Of a stretch of 64,000 nt of DNA, positions 45,131-57,295 are shown in pieces. Numbering within the stretch: the first letter of the stretch is position 1; the number at the start of each line of letters is the position of its first letter. The stretch comes from Zizania palustris. Lineage: Eukaryota > Streptophyta > Magnoliopsida > Poales > Poaceae. Both the position numbers and the translations under genes were made by a program. The stretch is taken from positions 14,524,594 through 14,588,593 of the forward strand of contig JAAALK010000082.1 in the NCBI GenBank assembly GCA_019279435.1, written 5' to 3'. The notes under the pieces were generated by a model, which made no database searches, was not told where the DNA came from, and was given only the letters and a program-made list of their open reading frames with translations.

Positions 45131-48100
45131 ATGACCAACACTCAGGGATCAGACGCTCCTCAGAACGGAGGGGATAGTGGCAACCTGCCACAATGGGGAG
45201 CCACCGGGCAGAGGCAAGCCCCGGTCGCAAATCACCCCACTTTGGCTGAGATGATGGCCACTCAGAATCAGTTGGTCTCAGCCCTCCTGCACCAGATGCA
45301 GCAGCAGCAGCAGATGCAAGAGTAGCAGGCTCACCTCTTTCGCCTCCACCAACAGCCCGAGCTGCCCCGACCTGCCACACCAGCTCCCGCTCCCGCATCA
45401 CAGCTCTCGGAGTTCCTCCGAGTCCGCCCACCGACCTTCTCGAGCACCACCAACCCCATGGAGGCTGGGGATTGGTTGCGGGCGATCGAGAAGAAGCTCG
45501 ACCTCCTGACCTGCACCGAGCAGGAGAGGGTGGCTTTCGCCACCCACCAGCTTCATGGTCCCGCCGCTGAGTGGTGGGACAATCACCGTGAGACTCTGCC
45601 CGAAGGCCACGCCCCCACTTGGGCAGAATTCTCGGCCGCCTTTCGTGCCGCCCACATCCCCGACGGCATCATTGCCCAAAAACAACAAGAGTTCAGAGAC
45701 CTGCAGCAAGGAAGTAGGTCTGTCACAGAGTATCTACATGAGTTCAACAGGTTGGCCAGGTACGCACCTGAGGAAGTCCGTACTGACGCGGCCAGGCAAG
45801 CTAAGTTCCTTCGGGGACTGAAGGATGAGTTGTCTCTGCAACTCATCTCTGGGGACTTCGCCAACTTCCAGAAGTTGGTGAACAAGGCGATCATGCAGGA
45901 GACCCAGCAGAACAAGGTCGACCTGAAGAAAAAGCGCATGATTGCCTTCAGGCAAAACCAGGGTATGGCCCAGAGACCCCGTTTTGCTCCACCCCCACCA
46001 GCACCCCAGTACCACCCCAGGCCAGTGTATCGCCTGGCACCACCAGCTGCTAATGCCGGAGCCAGCCAACCTCGTTCCGCTCCAGCCGCACCGACCGCCC
46101 CAGCTGCCCCGGCCAAGAAGCCGGAGGTTTTGAGAGACAGGCATGGCAAGCCTGTGGTGTGCTTCAACTGCCGCCAGGAGGGACACTACTCCCACCAGTG
46201 CCCTCATCCCAAGAGAGCTCAAGGCGTCACCTCCAACCCCGCCGTCCGCGCCAAAGTAAACCACGTCTCCGCCGAGGAAGCCCAGGCTGCACCAGAAATT
46301 GTCATGGGTAAGTTTATGGTTCATTCATCGCTTGCAGTGGTATTATTTGACACCGGAGCTACCCACTCCTTTATATCAACTGCTTTTGTGGAAAATAATG
46401 CCCTGGACGTAAGTGAACTACCCAGGCCAGTGTTGATAGCCACCCCGGGCAAGCAAACCCTCGCTTGTTCCTTTAGTCCAAGGGTATGGGTAGATATCCA
46501 AGGCACGATATTTTGGGCCGACCCCATTCTAATAGAATGTCAAGGTTTGGACCTCATTCTAGGGATGGATTGGCTAAATAAACACCAAGGTGTAATAGAA
46601 TGTGCTCAGAGAAAGGTGACTGTGACTAATGAAGAAGGGACTATAGTCACATTCCAGATGCCCAGCATGAAGGCCGGAAGGACAAGACTACATCAGATTA
46701 CCTTGGAGGAGATACCAGTAGTCAGTGAGTACCCGGACGTATTCCCAGAGGATCTACCAGGGATGCCACCTAAGAGGGACATTGAGTTCAGGATTGACTT
46801 GGTGCCCGGAACCACTCCTATTTATAAGCGACCATACCGAATGGCCGCCAATGAATTAGCTGAGATGAAGCAGCAGTTGGAGGATCTCGAGAAGAAAGGC
46901 TACATCAGACCCAGCACATCACCATGGGGTGCTCCCGTCATCTTCGTCGAGAAGAAAGAGGACAAGGCAAAGCGTATGTGTGTGGATTATCGCGCTTTGA
47001 ATGAAGTAACAATCAAGAATAAGTACCCATTGCCTCGGATCGATGATCTCTTCGATCAGCTCAAAGGAGCTACAGTATTCTCAAAGATCGACTTGCGTTC
47101 TGGGTATCATCAGTTAAGGATCCGAGAGGAGGACATACCCAAGACAGCCTTCACTACCCGTTATGGATTATATGAGTGTACGGTTATGTCCTTTGGATTG
47201 ACCAACGCCCCTGCATTCTTCATGAATATGATGAATAAGGTATTCATGGAATATTTGGACAAGTTCATCGTGGTCTTCATAGACGACATCCTCATTTATT
47301 CCAAGGATCAGAAAGAGCACGAGACTCACCTCCGGTTAACCTTAGGAAAACTAAGGGAACACCAATTGTATGCCAAGTACAGCAAATGCAAGTTTTGGAC
47401 GGCAGAAGTAAAGTTCCTTGGACACATCATCTCTGCGCAAGGAATCGCAGTAGACCCGGCCACCGTAGAAGCAGTTACGGATTGGTTGCCACCCACGAAC
47501 GTATCTGAGATACGAAGTTTTCTGGGTTTGGCCGGATATTACCGAAGATTTATCGAGAATTTTTCTAAGATAGCCAAGCCAATGACCAAGTTGTTGCAGA
47601 AAGGAGAGAAGTTTGAATGGACTCCTGAATGCGAGGAAAGTTTCCGCACTCTTAAGACCCGTTTGGTGTCTGCACCTATACTGACCCTACCGGATATCCG
47701 CAAAGACTTCCATGTCTATTGTGACGCAACTCGGCAAGGATTGGGATGTGTTCTTATGCAAGATGGAAAAGTTATCTCTTATGCCTCCCGACAGTTGAGA
47801 CCTCATGAGTTGAATTATCTGACTCACGATCTGGAATTAGCCGCCGTAGTGCACACCCTTAAGATTTGGAGACACTATCTAGTTGGAAATCGCTGTGAGA
47901 TCTTTACGGATCACAAGAGCTTGAAGTATATCTTCACACAGCCAGATCTGAACTTTAGGCAAAGACGATGGCTGGAATTGATCAAGGACTATGACTTAGG
48001 TATTCACTACCACCCCGGAAAAGCAAATGTGGTAGCTGATGCATTAAGTCGCAAGGGATATTGCACCGCCATGATGATTCAAGAACACGCACCCCTGTTA

Positions 48101-49606
48101 TGTAGGGAAATGGAAAAACTAAATCTTGGATTAACCACAAGAGCATACCTAACCACCTTGGAGACCCAACCTGTCTTGTTTGAGCAGATCCGTGAAGCTC
48201 AGTTAGAGGACTCAGATATAGCTGCCATTAAGAAGAACATGAGACAAGGAAAAGCCCCCGGATTTTCAGAGGACGAGAGTGGCACCATATGGTTTGGAAC
48301 TCGGATATGTGTGCCGGATAAACCTGAAATAAAGACTCTTATCTTAAGAGAAGCCCATGAGACATTGTACTCCATTCATCCCGGCAGTACCAAGATGTAC
48401 CAAGATCTGAAGGAACGTTATTGGTGGGTTAGCATGAAAAAAGAGATTGCCCAGTTTGTCGCCGAATGTGACACCTGCAGAAGAGTAAAAGCTGAACATC
48501 AGAGACCCGCAGGATTGTTACAGCCACTTAAAGTGCCGGAATGGAAGTGGGAAGAGATCGGTATGGATTTCATCACCGGACTACCAAAGACCCAACTTGG
48601 GTATGATTCTATTTGGGTGATCATCGACCGGCTTACGAAAGTAGCTCATTTCATAGCCGTCAAGACGACCTTCAGTGGCCCTAAGCTAGCAGAGCTATAT
48701 ATGGCCCGGATAGTATGTCTTCATGGAGTGCCCAAGAAGATAGTGTCTGACCGAGGAAGTCAGTTTACCTCTCGTTTCTGGAAGAACCTCCAAGAGGAGA
48801 TGGGCACGAGATTGAATTTCAGTACCGCCTACCACCCTCAGACAGATGGACAAACGGAGAGGGTAAATCAGATACTAGAGGATATGCTTCAAGCATGTGT
48901 TTTGGATTTTGGAGCCACTTGGGACAAGAGCTTGCCGTATGCTGAGTTTTCATACAACAACAGCTATCAAGCCAGCCTTCAGATGTCTCCTTTTGAAGCA
49001 CTATATGGACGTAAGTGCAGAACGCCTCTACTTTGGGACCAAACTGGTGAATCTCAAGTATTCGGAACCGACATCCTTCGCGAAGCTGAAGAGAAGGTAC
49101 GGATCATCAGAGACCGACTCAAGACAGCCCAATCGCGATAGAAGAGCTACGCAGACAATCGCCGTCGAGACCTAGCCTTTGAAGAAGGAGATCATGTCTA
49201 CCTACGAGTCACGCCTCTCCGTGGAACTCAACGGTTTAACATGAGAGGAAAGTTGGCCCCTCGATATATTGGACCATTTCCCGTTGTTCGACGCCAAGGC
49301 GAAGTAGCTTACCAGTTGGAACTACCACCCTCGTTGGCCGGAGTACACGATGTATTTCACGTATCTCAACTCAAGAAGTGTCTCCGCGTCCCCACCGAAC
49401 AAGTGGATCTTCAGCAGTTGGATGTCCAAGAGGATCTGACCTATGTGGAAAAGCCGGTCAGGATATTGGAAGTCAAAGAAAGGACCACCAGGAGTCGAGT
49501 CATCCGCTTCTGCAAAGTGCAGTGGAGCAATCATCCATTAGAGGAAGCTACATGGGAAAAAGAAGATGAACTCAAGGCACAGCATCCTGAGCTATTCGAG
49601 GATTGA
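45131..49606 (+). pseudogene. Tekay-2 gag-pol polyprotein, nearly intact
   Basis: ATG 45131 (MTNTQGSDAPQNGG) starts a single frame to TGA 49604-49606 broken only by TAG at 45323-45325 and 49139-49141. Domains: Gln-rich N-terminus; gag core EAGDWLRAIEKKLDLL; zinc knuckle CFNCRQEGHYSHQC (about 46160); protease LFDTGATHSFI (about 46345); RT with FIDDILIYSK (about 47275); RNase H; integrase (HPGSTK, CDTCRRVK, SDRGSQFTS, QTDGQTERVN); chromodomain-like tail VQWSNHPLEEATWEKEDEL (about 49520). The second TAG aligns with a CAG in copy 1, a C-to-T change at a CHG site, and removes the last 155 codons. Without the two stops it would be full length (about 1490 codons). Confidence 0.9.
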
Positions 49607-49633
49607 GCCGAATCTCGAGGACGAGATTCTCTG

Positions 49634-49648
49634 TAAGGGGGATAGGAT
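49634..49648 (+). promoter_or_regulatory. Polypurine tract of Tekay-2
   Basis: 'aagggggatagga' just before the LTR start, same motif and distance as in Tekay-1. Confidence 0.8.
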
Positions 49649-52600
49649 TGTAACACCCCAGAAATTAAAAAGGAATAAAATAAAAAGAAAATAATATTTA
49701 AATCATTTTTGGATTTAGTATTAAAGGAGAAATCACAAAAGAGCCTAAATAAAGCCAAACAGGGAGAAATACTCCAAATTTGGACCTGAAAATTTTATGA
49801 GATAAACTAGAGACCAAAATACAATTTTAGAAATTTTTACAAATTTTTATCCATAGTGATTCAACCCTTAATAAAATATTCGAATTACTGGAATTATTTT
49901 AAATCAGAAATAAATTTTTAATCTTGTTGGGCCTCAACCCCGAAACCCCCTCCTAAAGCCTTTTAGGCCCAGCCCATCACCGCCCTCTCACTGACAAGCG
50001 GGACCCGCCTGTCGGCGCTCGCCTCCCCTCCCTCCTCCCACCCGCGCCCCGCCTGGCCCCACGTGGCAGCCACCTCGCGCCCTCTGACCACCCGGCCCCG
50101 CCTGTCTGCCCTTCCCTTTTCTGTTCGCTCACTGACAGGTGGAGCCCACCTGTCAGATCCATCGTCTCCGATGGAAGGGGATCGCTCCCCTTCCTTCCCC
50201 GGCGATCTCCTTCTGTCCTCTCGCCGCCGGCCACCGGATCGCCTTGGATCCCCTCCGATCACCTTCCCTGGTTGCCACCGCTCCCCTTCCATCTACGGCC
50301 GACGCGTTTTCGCGCTTAAGGAAGCTAGCCCGCGCCTTTGGAAGCCTCGCCGGAATTGGAAGGAGATCACCGGAGCTCTCGGGATCCTTCGGTTCCCTGC
50401 CATCCCGACGCCGGAAATCACCTATAAAAACCCCTCCGGTCGCCGCCCTCATCCCACACCACCTAGAGCCCTAGCCGGAGCCCTCCAGAGCGCCTCGGCT
50501 GTTTTTGGCGAGCTCCTCCCCTACTTCAACTCCGGCGAGCGATCGTCGTCGCCTCGGACCCCCGCCGCCCTAGCCACCACCACCGTCGAGTCCATCGTCA
50601 ACCGCCCCACCTCGGCATCCACTCCGTTGGTCGAGGACGCCGCCGGATCGCCGTCGCCGACGAGCACCCGAAAGCCCTACTTCGTCTACCCTCGCCGCCG
50701 GCCACCGTCCGTCGCCCTCCGTCGCCACCCGAGGTACCATCGTGATCTCCATCCGCTCCTCTTTCCATTTTCGCCAAGAGCTAGGCCCCTAGGCCCTCGC
50801 CGTCGCCGCCATGACCGCACCCGAGGTTGCCGTCGCCGGAGACGAAGGGTAAACTACCCTCGTCACCACGTGCCGTGCCGGAATTCATCCGAGCCGCACG
50901 ATCCCGCACGGACGATCCAGATTAGATCCTACAGGATCTAATCTGAGCCCTCAGATCCGGTCAAACCGGTATCTTTTAATCTGGACCATCGATCTCTATT
51001 TAAAAGTTTGACTCAATCCCGTGCGTCCACGTATACCCCTTCGTCACGTTTTAATCTGGGCCGTTGAAACTCATTTAAAACCCCCGCCTCGCATCTGGCC
51101 GCTGGATCCAGATCCAACGGTCCAGATCCGATCGGTCCACGCGCATAGTCACGGGTTCACGGTGAGCCTGGTTCACCGTGAACCAGGGACTGTTTTTCTG
51201 TTTAAATAAAATCCAGAAAATTGATTTGAACTTTGAAAATTCATATCTTGCTCATTTTAACTCCAAATTTCACCATTCAAATTTTGTTAAATCCAGAATA
51301 ATATTCTCTACACATTAATGCAATAAAAACAGTATGTTTCTGTTACCCAAAATATTATTAATAAATAAATGAATAAAAATCCCTTAGGGTTAAAATTAAT
51401 AATACAGAAAATAAATGGGGAAAAATCCTAAAATGTTAAACTTTACTGTTTTATACAAAACTCAGAATATTAAAATATTACTTCACATAATAGAACCTAC
51501 AAATATGTATGTTTAATATTTGGTGAATTTTATCTGTTTATTGAATGTATTGATTATTTTCCGTATCGAGAAGATTACGAGTTCGTCGAGGAGCAGGAGT
51601 TCTACCCCGAGGTTCCTCCATCCCCATTTGCTGATCAAGGCAAGTCATCGACCACCTCTGTGGAAACAGTTGATCATATTTGAGCCCATGTTTTAATAAC
51701 TTATCGCTATAACCCATAGGTTAATATTGCATTAGTCAAATACTCAAGCCTTACACTTATATTTATTAGATCCCCGTCCTTGTGTGCAAACCCAAGCCAT
51801 GCTTATTGAGCCTTAACTCCTTGTCACTCTACTATAAATATAATAGCTAGTGCCCAATGTACCGGCACAACTGCTATAGGTTAAAAAGAACGAGTCGTAG
51901 ATAGCTGGATTCTGTATATGAATTTCCCTGTTATTCTCGTCTCTGGACTCTGTTGGAGTTGGCTAGGTTATAAGTATGGTGGGTTCCGGGTGCAAGCTCG
52001 GGCACTGGTTTGTCACACCCGGGGCACTATAAGGACCGGTCTGCGGGATCTGTTGCAAAGCACTTCCGTACCAACCACAAGTCTAATGGGTAAGTCCTAA
52101 CTGGAAGTATGGAATACTCCGGCTTGATGCACCATAGAGGAGGGGGCAAGGGGCTAGCCTGCGGGCGACTTGTACCGACGAGGCTCAAGGGGGGTATGGT
52201 GGGGCTCCGATGCGTCGGGACACCATATGAAACCCATAAGAGGGTGCTATTGAGTCGGGGAGGACTATATGGAAGGTTTTGGCACGAGTTCCCGTGTGAT
52301 GGGTCATCTCGTTACACTTCGGTGTAGGTGATGAGTGCGTGCCTTGTGGGTACAGTGGTACATCTCTGATCAGAGTAATTCAATCTTTTCGAAAAGCCGA
52401 GCCCACGGTCAAGGGCGGGTTGTGTGACTACTCGCAGTTAGTTTACAATTGTTTGAATGGTCAAGTTATTCATGGCACGTAAGGACTGTTGAGCGAGGTG
52501 GGGCTGACTGTACCCCTCGAGTTAGAAGATGATGATACACATGCACTTGTTTACTTTTCCGTACTAATAAATTGCTCTCATTTAAAGCTTTACAATTATG

Positions 52601-52959
52601 CTGCTTCCGCAAAATTAGCCACTATCTCCCTTGTTATTATCTTGCATTATATTTGCATTCGGTGGCTTGCTGAGTACATCTGTACTCACCCCGTTGACTT
52701 ACAACATCAGAGCCCGTCTACTACAAGGAGGATGAAGGTCTGGAGTAGCGACCCAGTCAAGGCGAGACTGGAAGGAGGCGTTCATCTAGGACCCTTGTTT
52801 TATTAGATTCTCTTCATCTTTATTCACTTTTGTATTAATGCGGTCTACGAACCGTGAATGATTGCCCGTATTGTACGTGGTCGCATGATGAACGTCTTGT
52901 TTTATTGATTTTCTATGAAATTTCAATAAAGTCCTGATTTATTAAATCGGGGCGCGACA
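49649..52959 (+). repeat. 3' LTR of Tekay-2
   Basis: 3311 bp, TGTAACACCCC to GGCGCGACA. The open frames in its GC-rich first third (for example 50063-50941) have no recognisable protein and are not called. Confidence 0.92.
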
Positions 52960-54923
52960 AGGTGTAACCTACCACAAACCCATCATGTCTCTTGAACTGC
53001 TGGATCATCATGTCGAGCTGTGGCTCTCTAGCACTAATCTAACTCAGGATCTGACAGAGGTAAAAGTTCTCGTTCTGAACATCAGCTAGCTCCTCTCTCA
53101 AAGAAGCTAACACCTCCACCTGAGACAAGCAGATCTCACACTCTCTATCAACATCGACAGACATCTCTGCTTTTAGCTTGATCAACTCCATTCTAATGGA
53201 CAAGCAGTTCTCACAAACAGTGGGTGGAACTGACAAGGTTTCAAGATCTAGCTTAGTCTGCTCCAACTCAGCTCTCACTCCATATAACTCGCTCAACTGC
53301 TCATCACTCTTGGCTCTCAGCTCAGCTATACTAGCTAAATGGGATGGGTAGTCTATGCAAGGTGTGACAACAGTGGCATGAGCATCTTTTAGCTCCTGCT
53401 GAGCGCTTTCAAGCTCAGTGGACAAAGCGTCTCTCTCATCTACTCTCTCTGTGTACCTGGACTTAAGAGTCGTCAGGTCACACAACAACACCTCACAGTT
53501 AGGGCACTCACCACTATCACCCAAGCAAGGGGAAGAAGACAGACTCTTAATCTTGCCATTTGCCATGGCAAGCTCACTCTCAAGCTCATCTATCCTCTTC
53601 TTAGCCCCTCTAAGCAGTTTCTCCCGATACTTCAACTCCTGACGGTTTTGTTCTAATAAATTAACAACTTATTGTTCATAGGAAGATGCCTTCTCATCAT
53701 CGTCGTCGTCGGAGTCATCGGAGGAGTCGTTTTCTTTCTTCTCCCCAAGAGCCATTGAGTAGAAGCTCTTGTGGGGTCTTCGGCTGTCACGTGAGTGTCT
53801 CTTCGGCTTGTCCCCGAAGGCCATGAAATAGAGACCCGCTGGATCGTCCCTGTCCTTCCCCTTCCTGATCACGATCTCTTCATCACTTGAACTCGAAGAT
53901 GAGGAGGAAGACGAGGATATCTTGGAGTAGCTTTTCTCCATCTCGGCGAAGAAAGCCTTGTCTCGCTTCTTGTTCTCACGCCTGTAGTCCTTCAAAGCAT
54001 TTCGAAAGAATCTCGTCTTGGGCTTGCCCTTCGTGGAGTTATCATACTTATCGGAGTCGTAGGAGTTGCCGCCGGTTCCCTTCTTGTAATTCTTCCGCTT
54101 GGGGCAGTCGGCAATGAAATGACCTGTATCACCACACTCAAAGCACCCGGTTGTTAAACAAGCACAGATCATCATCTCCTAGAGTATCAAGTTGTTTCTC
54201 GGAGATAGACATCAAGGAAAAAGCAGTACAACTCATGGCATTAGGATCAGCAGAGGGTGTCGCAAGCGCCAGAGTCTTTGAGCCAGAACCAGTGAGATTT
54301 GATCTCAACTGGATATCGACCTCTGAGGCCTTAAGCTTACTAAAAAGCTCTGCAATGGTCAAGGTATCATAAGACGCGCTCTCAACAATAGAAGAAACCT
54401 TGATCTCCCAGATCTTAGGGTCCAAGATATGGAGTACCCTAAGCGCCTGTTCATGATCCGAGACCAGCTGATCACGCTCGGCCTTGTTGACGCAAAGCTT
54501 GTTAATGATCGATTGAAAACGACCAAACAAAGCCTCAACAGTCTCACCCGGCTTCTGTGAGAAATTTTCATACTCACGCCGGTAGGTCTGGTAGAGCCTA
54601 GCCTTGACCTGAGCTGTCCCCTCATGGTGTGCCAGGAGGGTAGCCCAGATCTCTCGAGTAGTGGTGAGATGGCTAACACGCTCAAACTCACTAGGACCTA
54701 GACCAGAAAATAAAATATTCACCGCCTTACTATTATTTTGATGCTGGGTAACTACATCTACAACAGTATCCGCAACAATAGTCGCTATAGTGAAAGTAGG
54801 ATGAACACAAATCTCCCATATGTCCGAGCTCTGGCTTATAAGGTATGCTCGAATGCGAGTCTTCCAATAAGTGTAGCCAAAAGCTTCTAGGGACGGGATT
54901 TTACCAGAAGATGTCATGGTCAC
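52960..54923 (-). pseudogene. Sirevirus copy 2 gag, decayed
   Basis: ATG at 54923 or 54917, then SSGKIPSLEAFGYTYWKTR, capsid region, a frameshift and deletion near 54150, zinc knuckle CFECGDTGHFIADCPK (about 54105-54150), Lys- and Ser/Asp-rich region, TAA at about 53669, then a coiled coil (KYREKLLRGAKKRIDELESE) with paired Cys motifs ECPNC, CENC, CEIC. Tekay-2 cuts it at 52960. Its layout matches the long Gag of copy 1 at low sequence identity, so the coiled-coil half is an old feature of the lineage. Confidence 0.82.
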
Positions 54924-54968
54924 TACCTAGGTTTAGAATCGGTTAAGATATTAGAAAACCCTAACCTT

Positions 54969-54980
54969 GCTCTGATACCA
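54969..54980 (-). promoter_or_regulatory. Primer-binding site of Sirevirus copy 2
   Basis: Minus-strand TGGTATCAGAGC, two bases from the LTR end at 54983. Confidence 0.88.
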
Positions 54981-54982
54981 CT

Positions 54983-56627
54983 TGTAGTACCGAAAGTAGC
55001 AACCAGGGGATGAATGGGCGCCTAAAAATTTCTTGATAAATTATGATCTAATCCCAACACCCAAACAAACTTAACCAGTCAAATAAAATTATCAAAACAA
55101 ATTACAGGAACTAAAGTTGTCTACCCCAAAAATGACTGGTGTCCTAAAAATGATATTAAAGATGAACTAAATAAAAAATATTGCAGTAAATAAAACACCT
55201 ATATAAATCACGAAATATTTATATTTCAGTCTAGAAATAAGATACTAATCAAATGAATAAACCTTGGATCATTAAAAAATAAATTCAGAGACAAACCTAA
55301 AACATTTCAGGTAAAGAATTAGAATAAAAATATTACTGCGGCTAATAAATTTTTCTTTTTATATGACCAGATAAAACACTTAAATAAATAATACGAGATG
55401 ACTAATACAAAGTTAACAGATTAAAATTAACTACGGAATTTATTATTTTCAGGCTAAATAAAAAGATAACTAACAGATTTAATCTAGCCAAAGATTAGGA
55501 GAAAAAACAAACCTGCATGCTCCACCGGACTGCACCGCTCTGCTTGCCGTAAAAATTCCGCCGTGGGACCCGCCGTTTGGCCGCTGCCGCACGCCAACTT
55601 CACGCCTGGCCGCACGCCGGAGCTATGCTGTTGCTGACGCGCCTATGCGGAATAGCTTCCGTGGCTAGCCTGCCGTAGCTTTTCGGTGCTGCCGCCTGAG
55701 TACGCCAGCAACCACAATTCTTCTCCTGTGCTCACGCTTTCTGCCGGATGCTGAAGAAAAAGCCTTCGGTGCTGTGCTGGATGGCTGGCGAAAGGTCCAA
55801 GTCACAAAAGCTGCCACCGGCGTGAGGCCCGAGGCTGCCACGCCTGATGCTGCTTGCTACTGCTTTTTGCCATGGGCGGTCTGGGAGTCATGTCGCTGCT
55901 CTGCCGATGTGCGCAAAAAAAACAACCGAAGAAACCAGCAGCGTCGAGCAAACTTTGACGGCGGCGGTGAAGAAGTTTATTTTCGACGGAGAAAGGATTT
56001 TTTCGGTGGAACTGAAAACCTGAACAATGAACTGTAGATTGTAGATTGATCTTTAAAACGAAACAGTCATCTATCCCCAAGGGGATAGGGGCCTATTTAT
56101 AGGTGACTCCTAATACATGAAAAGACTAATTTACCCCTAGGGTAAATTAACACTGACTCTAAAATAAATTCCGAAATTACTAAAATATTCTTAGAAAAAT
56201 CTCCTGACTCAAATAAAAATATTCTAAACTTAAAAACTAAATATTAATATCCTAAAAACAAAATAATCATAGGTTGTCAGTTTTGCGCTGAAACTGACAA
56301 AATATCCACCGTCTTCGCACCGGGTACCCGGATTGGGCCGACCCGACCCCGCAGCTTTCTCAGCCCGGCAATCGCTCGCCGCCCGTGTACCTGAGTCAAA
56401 CCCAGTCAACAGACCAGTGGATCATCTGCCGCTCCTAGCTCATGTACCCGGATTGGGCCAGCCCGATTCCGCGGCTCCTCTGCCCGGCTGTCGCTCGTTG
56501 CCCGTGTACCTGAGTCACACGCGCCTCAGACTCGACAGATCTTCCTTTCTCTTTTTCTTTGACTTCCGTTGATAATTACTCATCACATCTGGAGTATCAA
56601 ACTCATGTTCTTCAACATGGTTTCTCA
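54983..56627 (-). repeat. 5' LTR of Sirevirus copy 2
   Basis: 1645 bp; plus-strand ends TGTAGTACCG and GGTTTCTCA. AT-rich near gag and GC-rich in the middle, without the dense palindromes of copy 1, so it is another family. 'gcctatttatagg' near 56091 is a TATA-like site on both strands. Confidence 0.88.
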
Positions 56628-56657
56628 ATCTCCCCCGTTGCCATATCTACGTACATA

Positions 56658-57295
56658 TAGTCACTTGCTAGAGAAGCCTCACATCTTCTCACCCCTCGAG
56701 TCTTTAGTGGAAGTGGAGACATTGAATAATGCCGATTCTGAATCTGTGTCAGCTAAAAAAACACCACAAATCAGATTATTTAAGATACATGAACATAAAA
56801 GCAGCAAACACTTGAATAATTCAATCTCCACACACTTCTCAAAATCCACCTCTAGTAAATATATTGCAAATCCTAAATTTCCAATATGTCTGCCCATACC
56901 AATATAAAGTTTGTTTTTCCTTTTTTGGTCAGGAACCAATCTAAGGAGTAAGGACAAGTGTTTAGAAGAGCTTCAGGTAGTTACAGCTGTTTTCATAATC
57001 TAAACCTCCTCCAAACGGTATTAATTATTGCATTAGATTATATACTCAATAATTATCCAAAAGCTAAAAACAGCCTATCCAGGTTCTTACCATTTGTTTA
57101 TCCGAATCTAAAGCTTTCCAAACAGCCATGTTTGAGAAAGATTCTAGCAGATATAGCAATTCTCAAAATCTTCTCTCTACATGGTCGAGATTATTTAATA
57201 AGAATAAGATTATAAAAATTAATAGGTATAAAATTTAGAAATAAACTAATATTTGAAATTTTAAGGATGTGTTTGATTGAGCTGTAGATTCTAAA
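56658..57295. other. BCAT intron 1, AT-rich
   Basis: Intron sequence between the hAT target copy and the tandem repeat. I see no exon and no element; open frames here have no family resemblance. Confidence 0.6.

Larger units (their letters stand above)
42322..52959 (+). mobile_element. Tekay-type chromovirus, copy 2 (left end in gap)
   Basis: Partial 5' LTR (42322-44009), primer-binding site, an extra ORF (44151-44957), gag-pol (45131-49606), polypurine tract and full 3' LTR (49649-52959). Same family as copy 1 but much better preserved: only two stop codons in gag-pol. It lies within Sirevirus copy 2 (gag resumes at 52960). The left target site is in the gap. Confidence 0.9.
41301..56627 (-). 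mobile_element. Sirevirus copy 2, inserted in the hAT element, split by gap and Tekay-2
   Basis: Minus-strand element. The 21 bases before the gap (TGTAGGACCGAAAGTAGCGAC at 41301) match the same end of the LTR at 54983 with two changes, so they are the outer edge of its 3' LTR. The full 5' LTR is 54983-56627. Target-site duplication atctc at 41296-41300 and 56628-56632, with hAT sequence on both sides. Gag is at 52960-54923. Pol and most of the 3' LTR are not in the sequence and must lie in the gap or be deleted. Tekay-2 sits inside its gag. Confidence 0.85.
37960..56649 (+). mobile_element. hAT DNA transposon in BCAT intron 1, split by a Sirevirus
   Basis: Left terminal inverted repeat tagggatggcaa (37960-37971); right end ttgccatatcta (56638-56649), a 10/12 match when inverted. 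Flanked by 8-bp target copies catacata (37952-37959) and cgtacata (56650-56657), 7/8 identical and the length typical of hAT. The subterminal regions (37960-38170 and 41160-41300) are rich in cgggt/acccg motifs. Without the nested Sirevirus (41301-56627 plus one atctc) the element is about 3.36 kb. Confidence 0.85.

Noticed and set aside
50063..50941. 292-codon Pro/Arg-rich ORF in the Tekay-2 3' LTR
   Set aside because: Lies within the LTR, has GC-rich composition bias and no recognisable domain.
54983..56660. Order 'cgggggagat', LTR, primer site read as a tandem Sirevirus array sharing one LTR
   Set aside because: The purine run is the hAT right end; atctc target copies and the 8-bp hAT duplication explain the flank fully.
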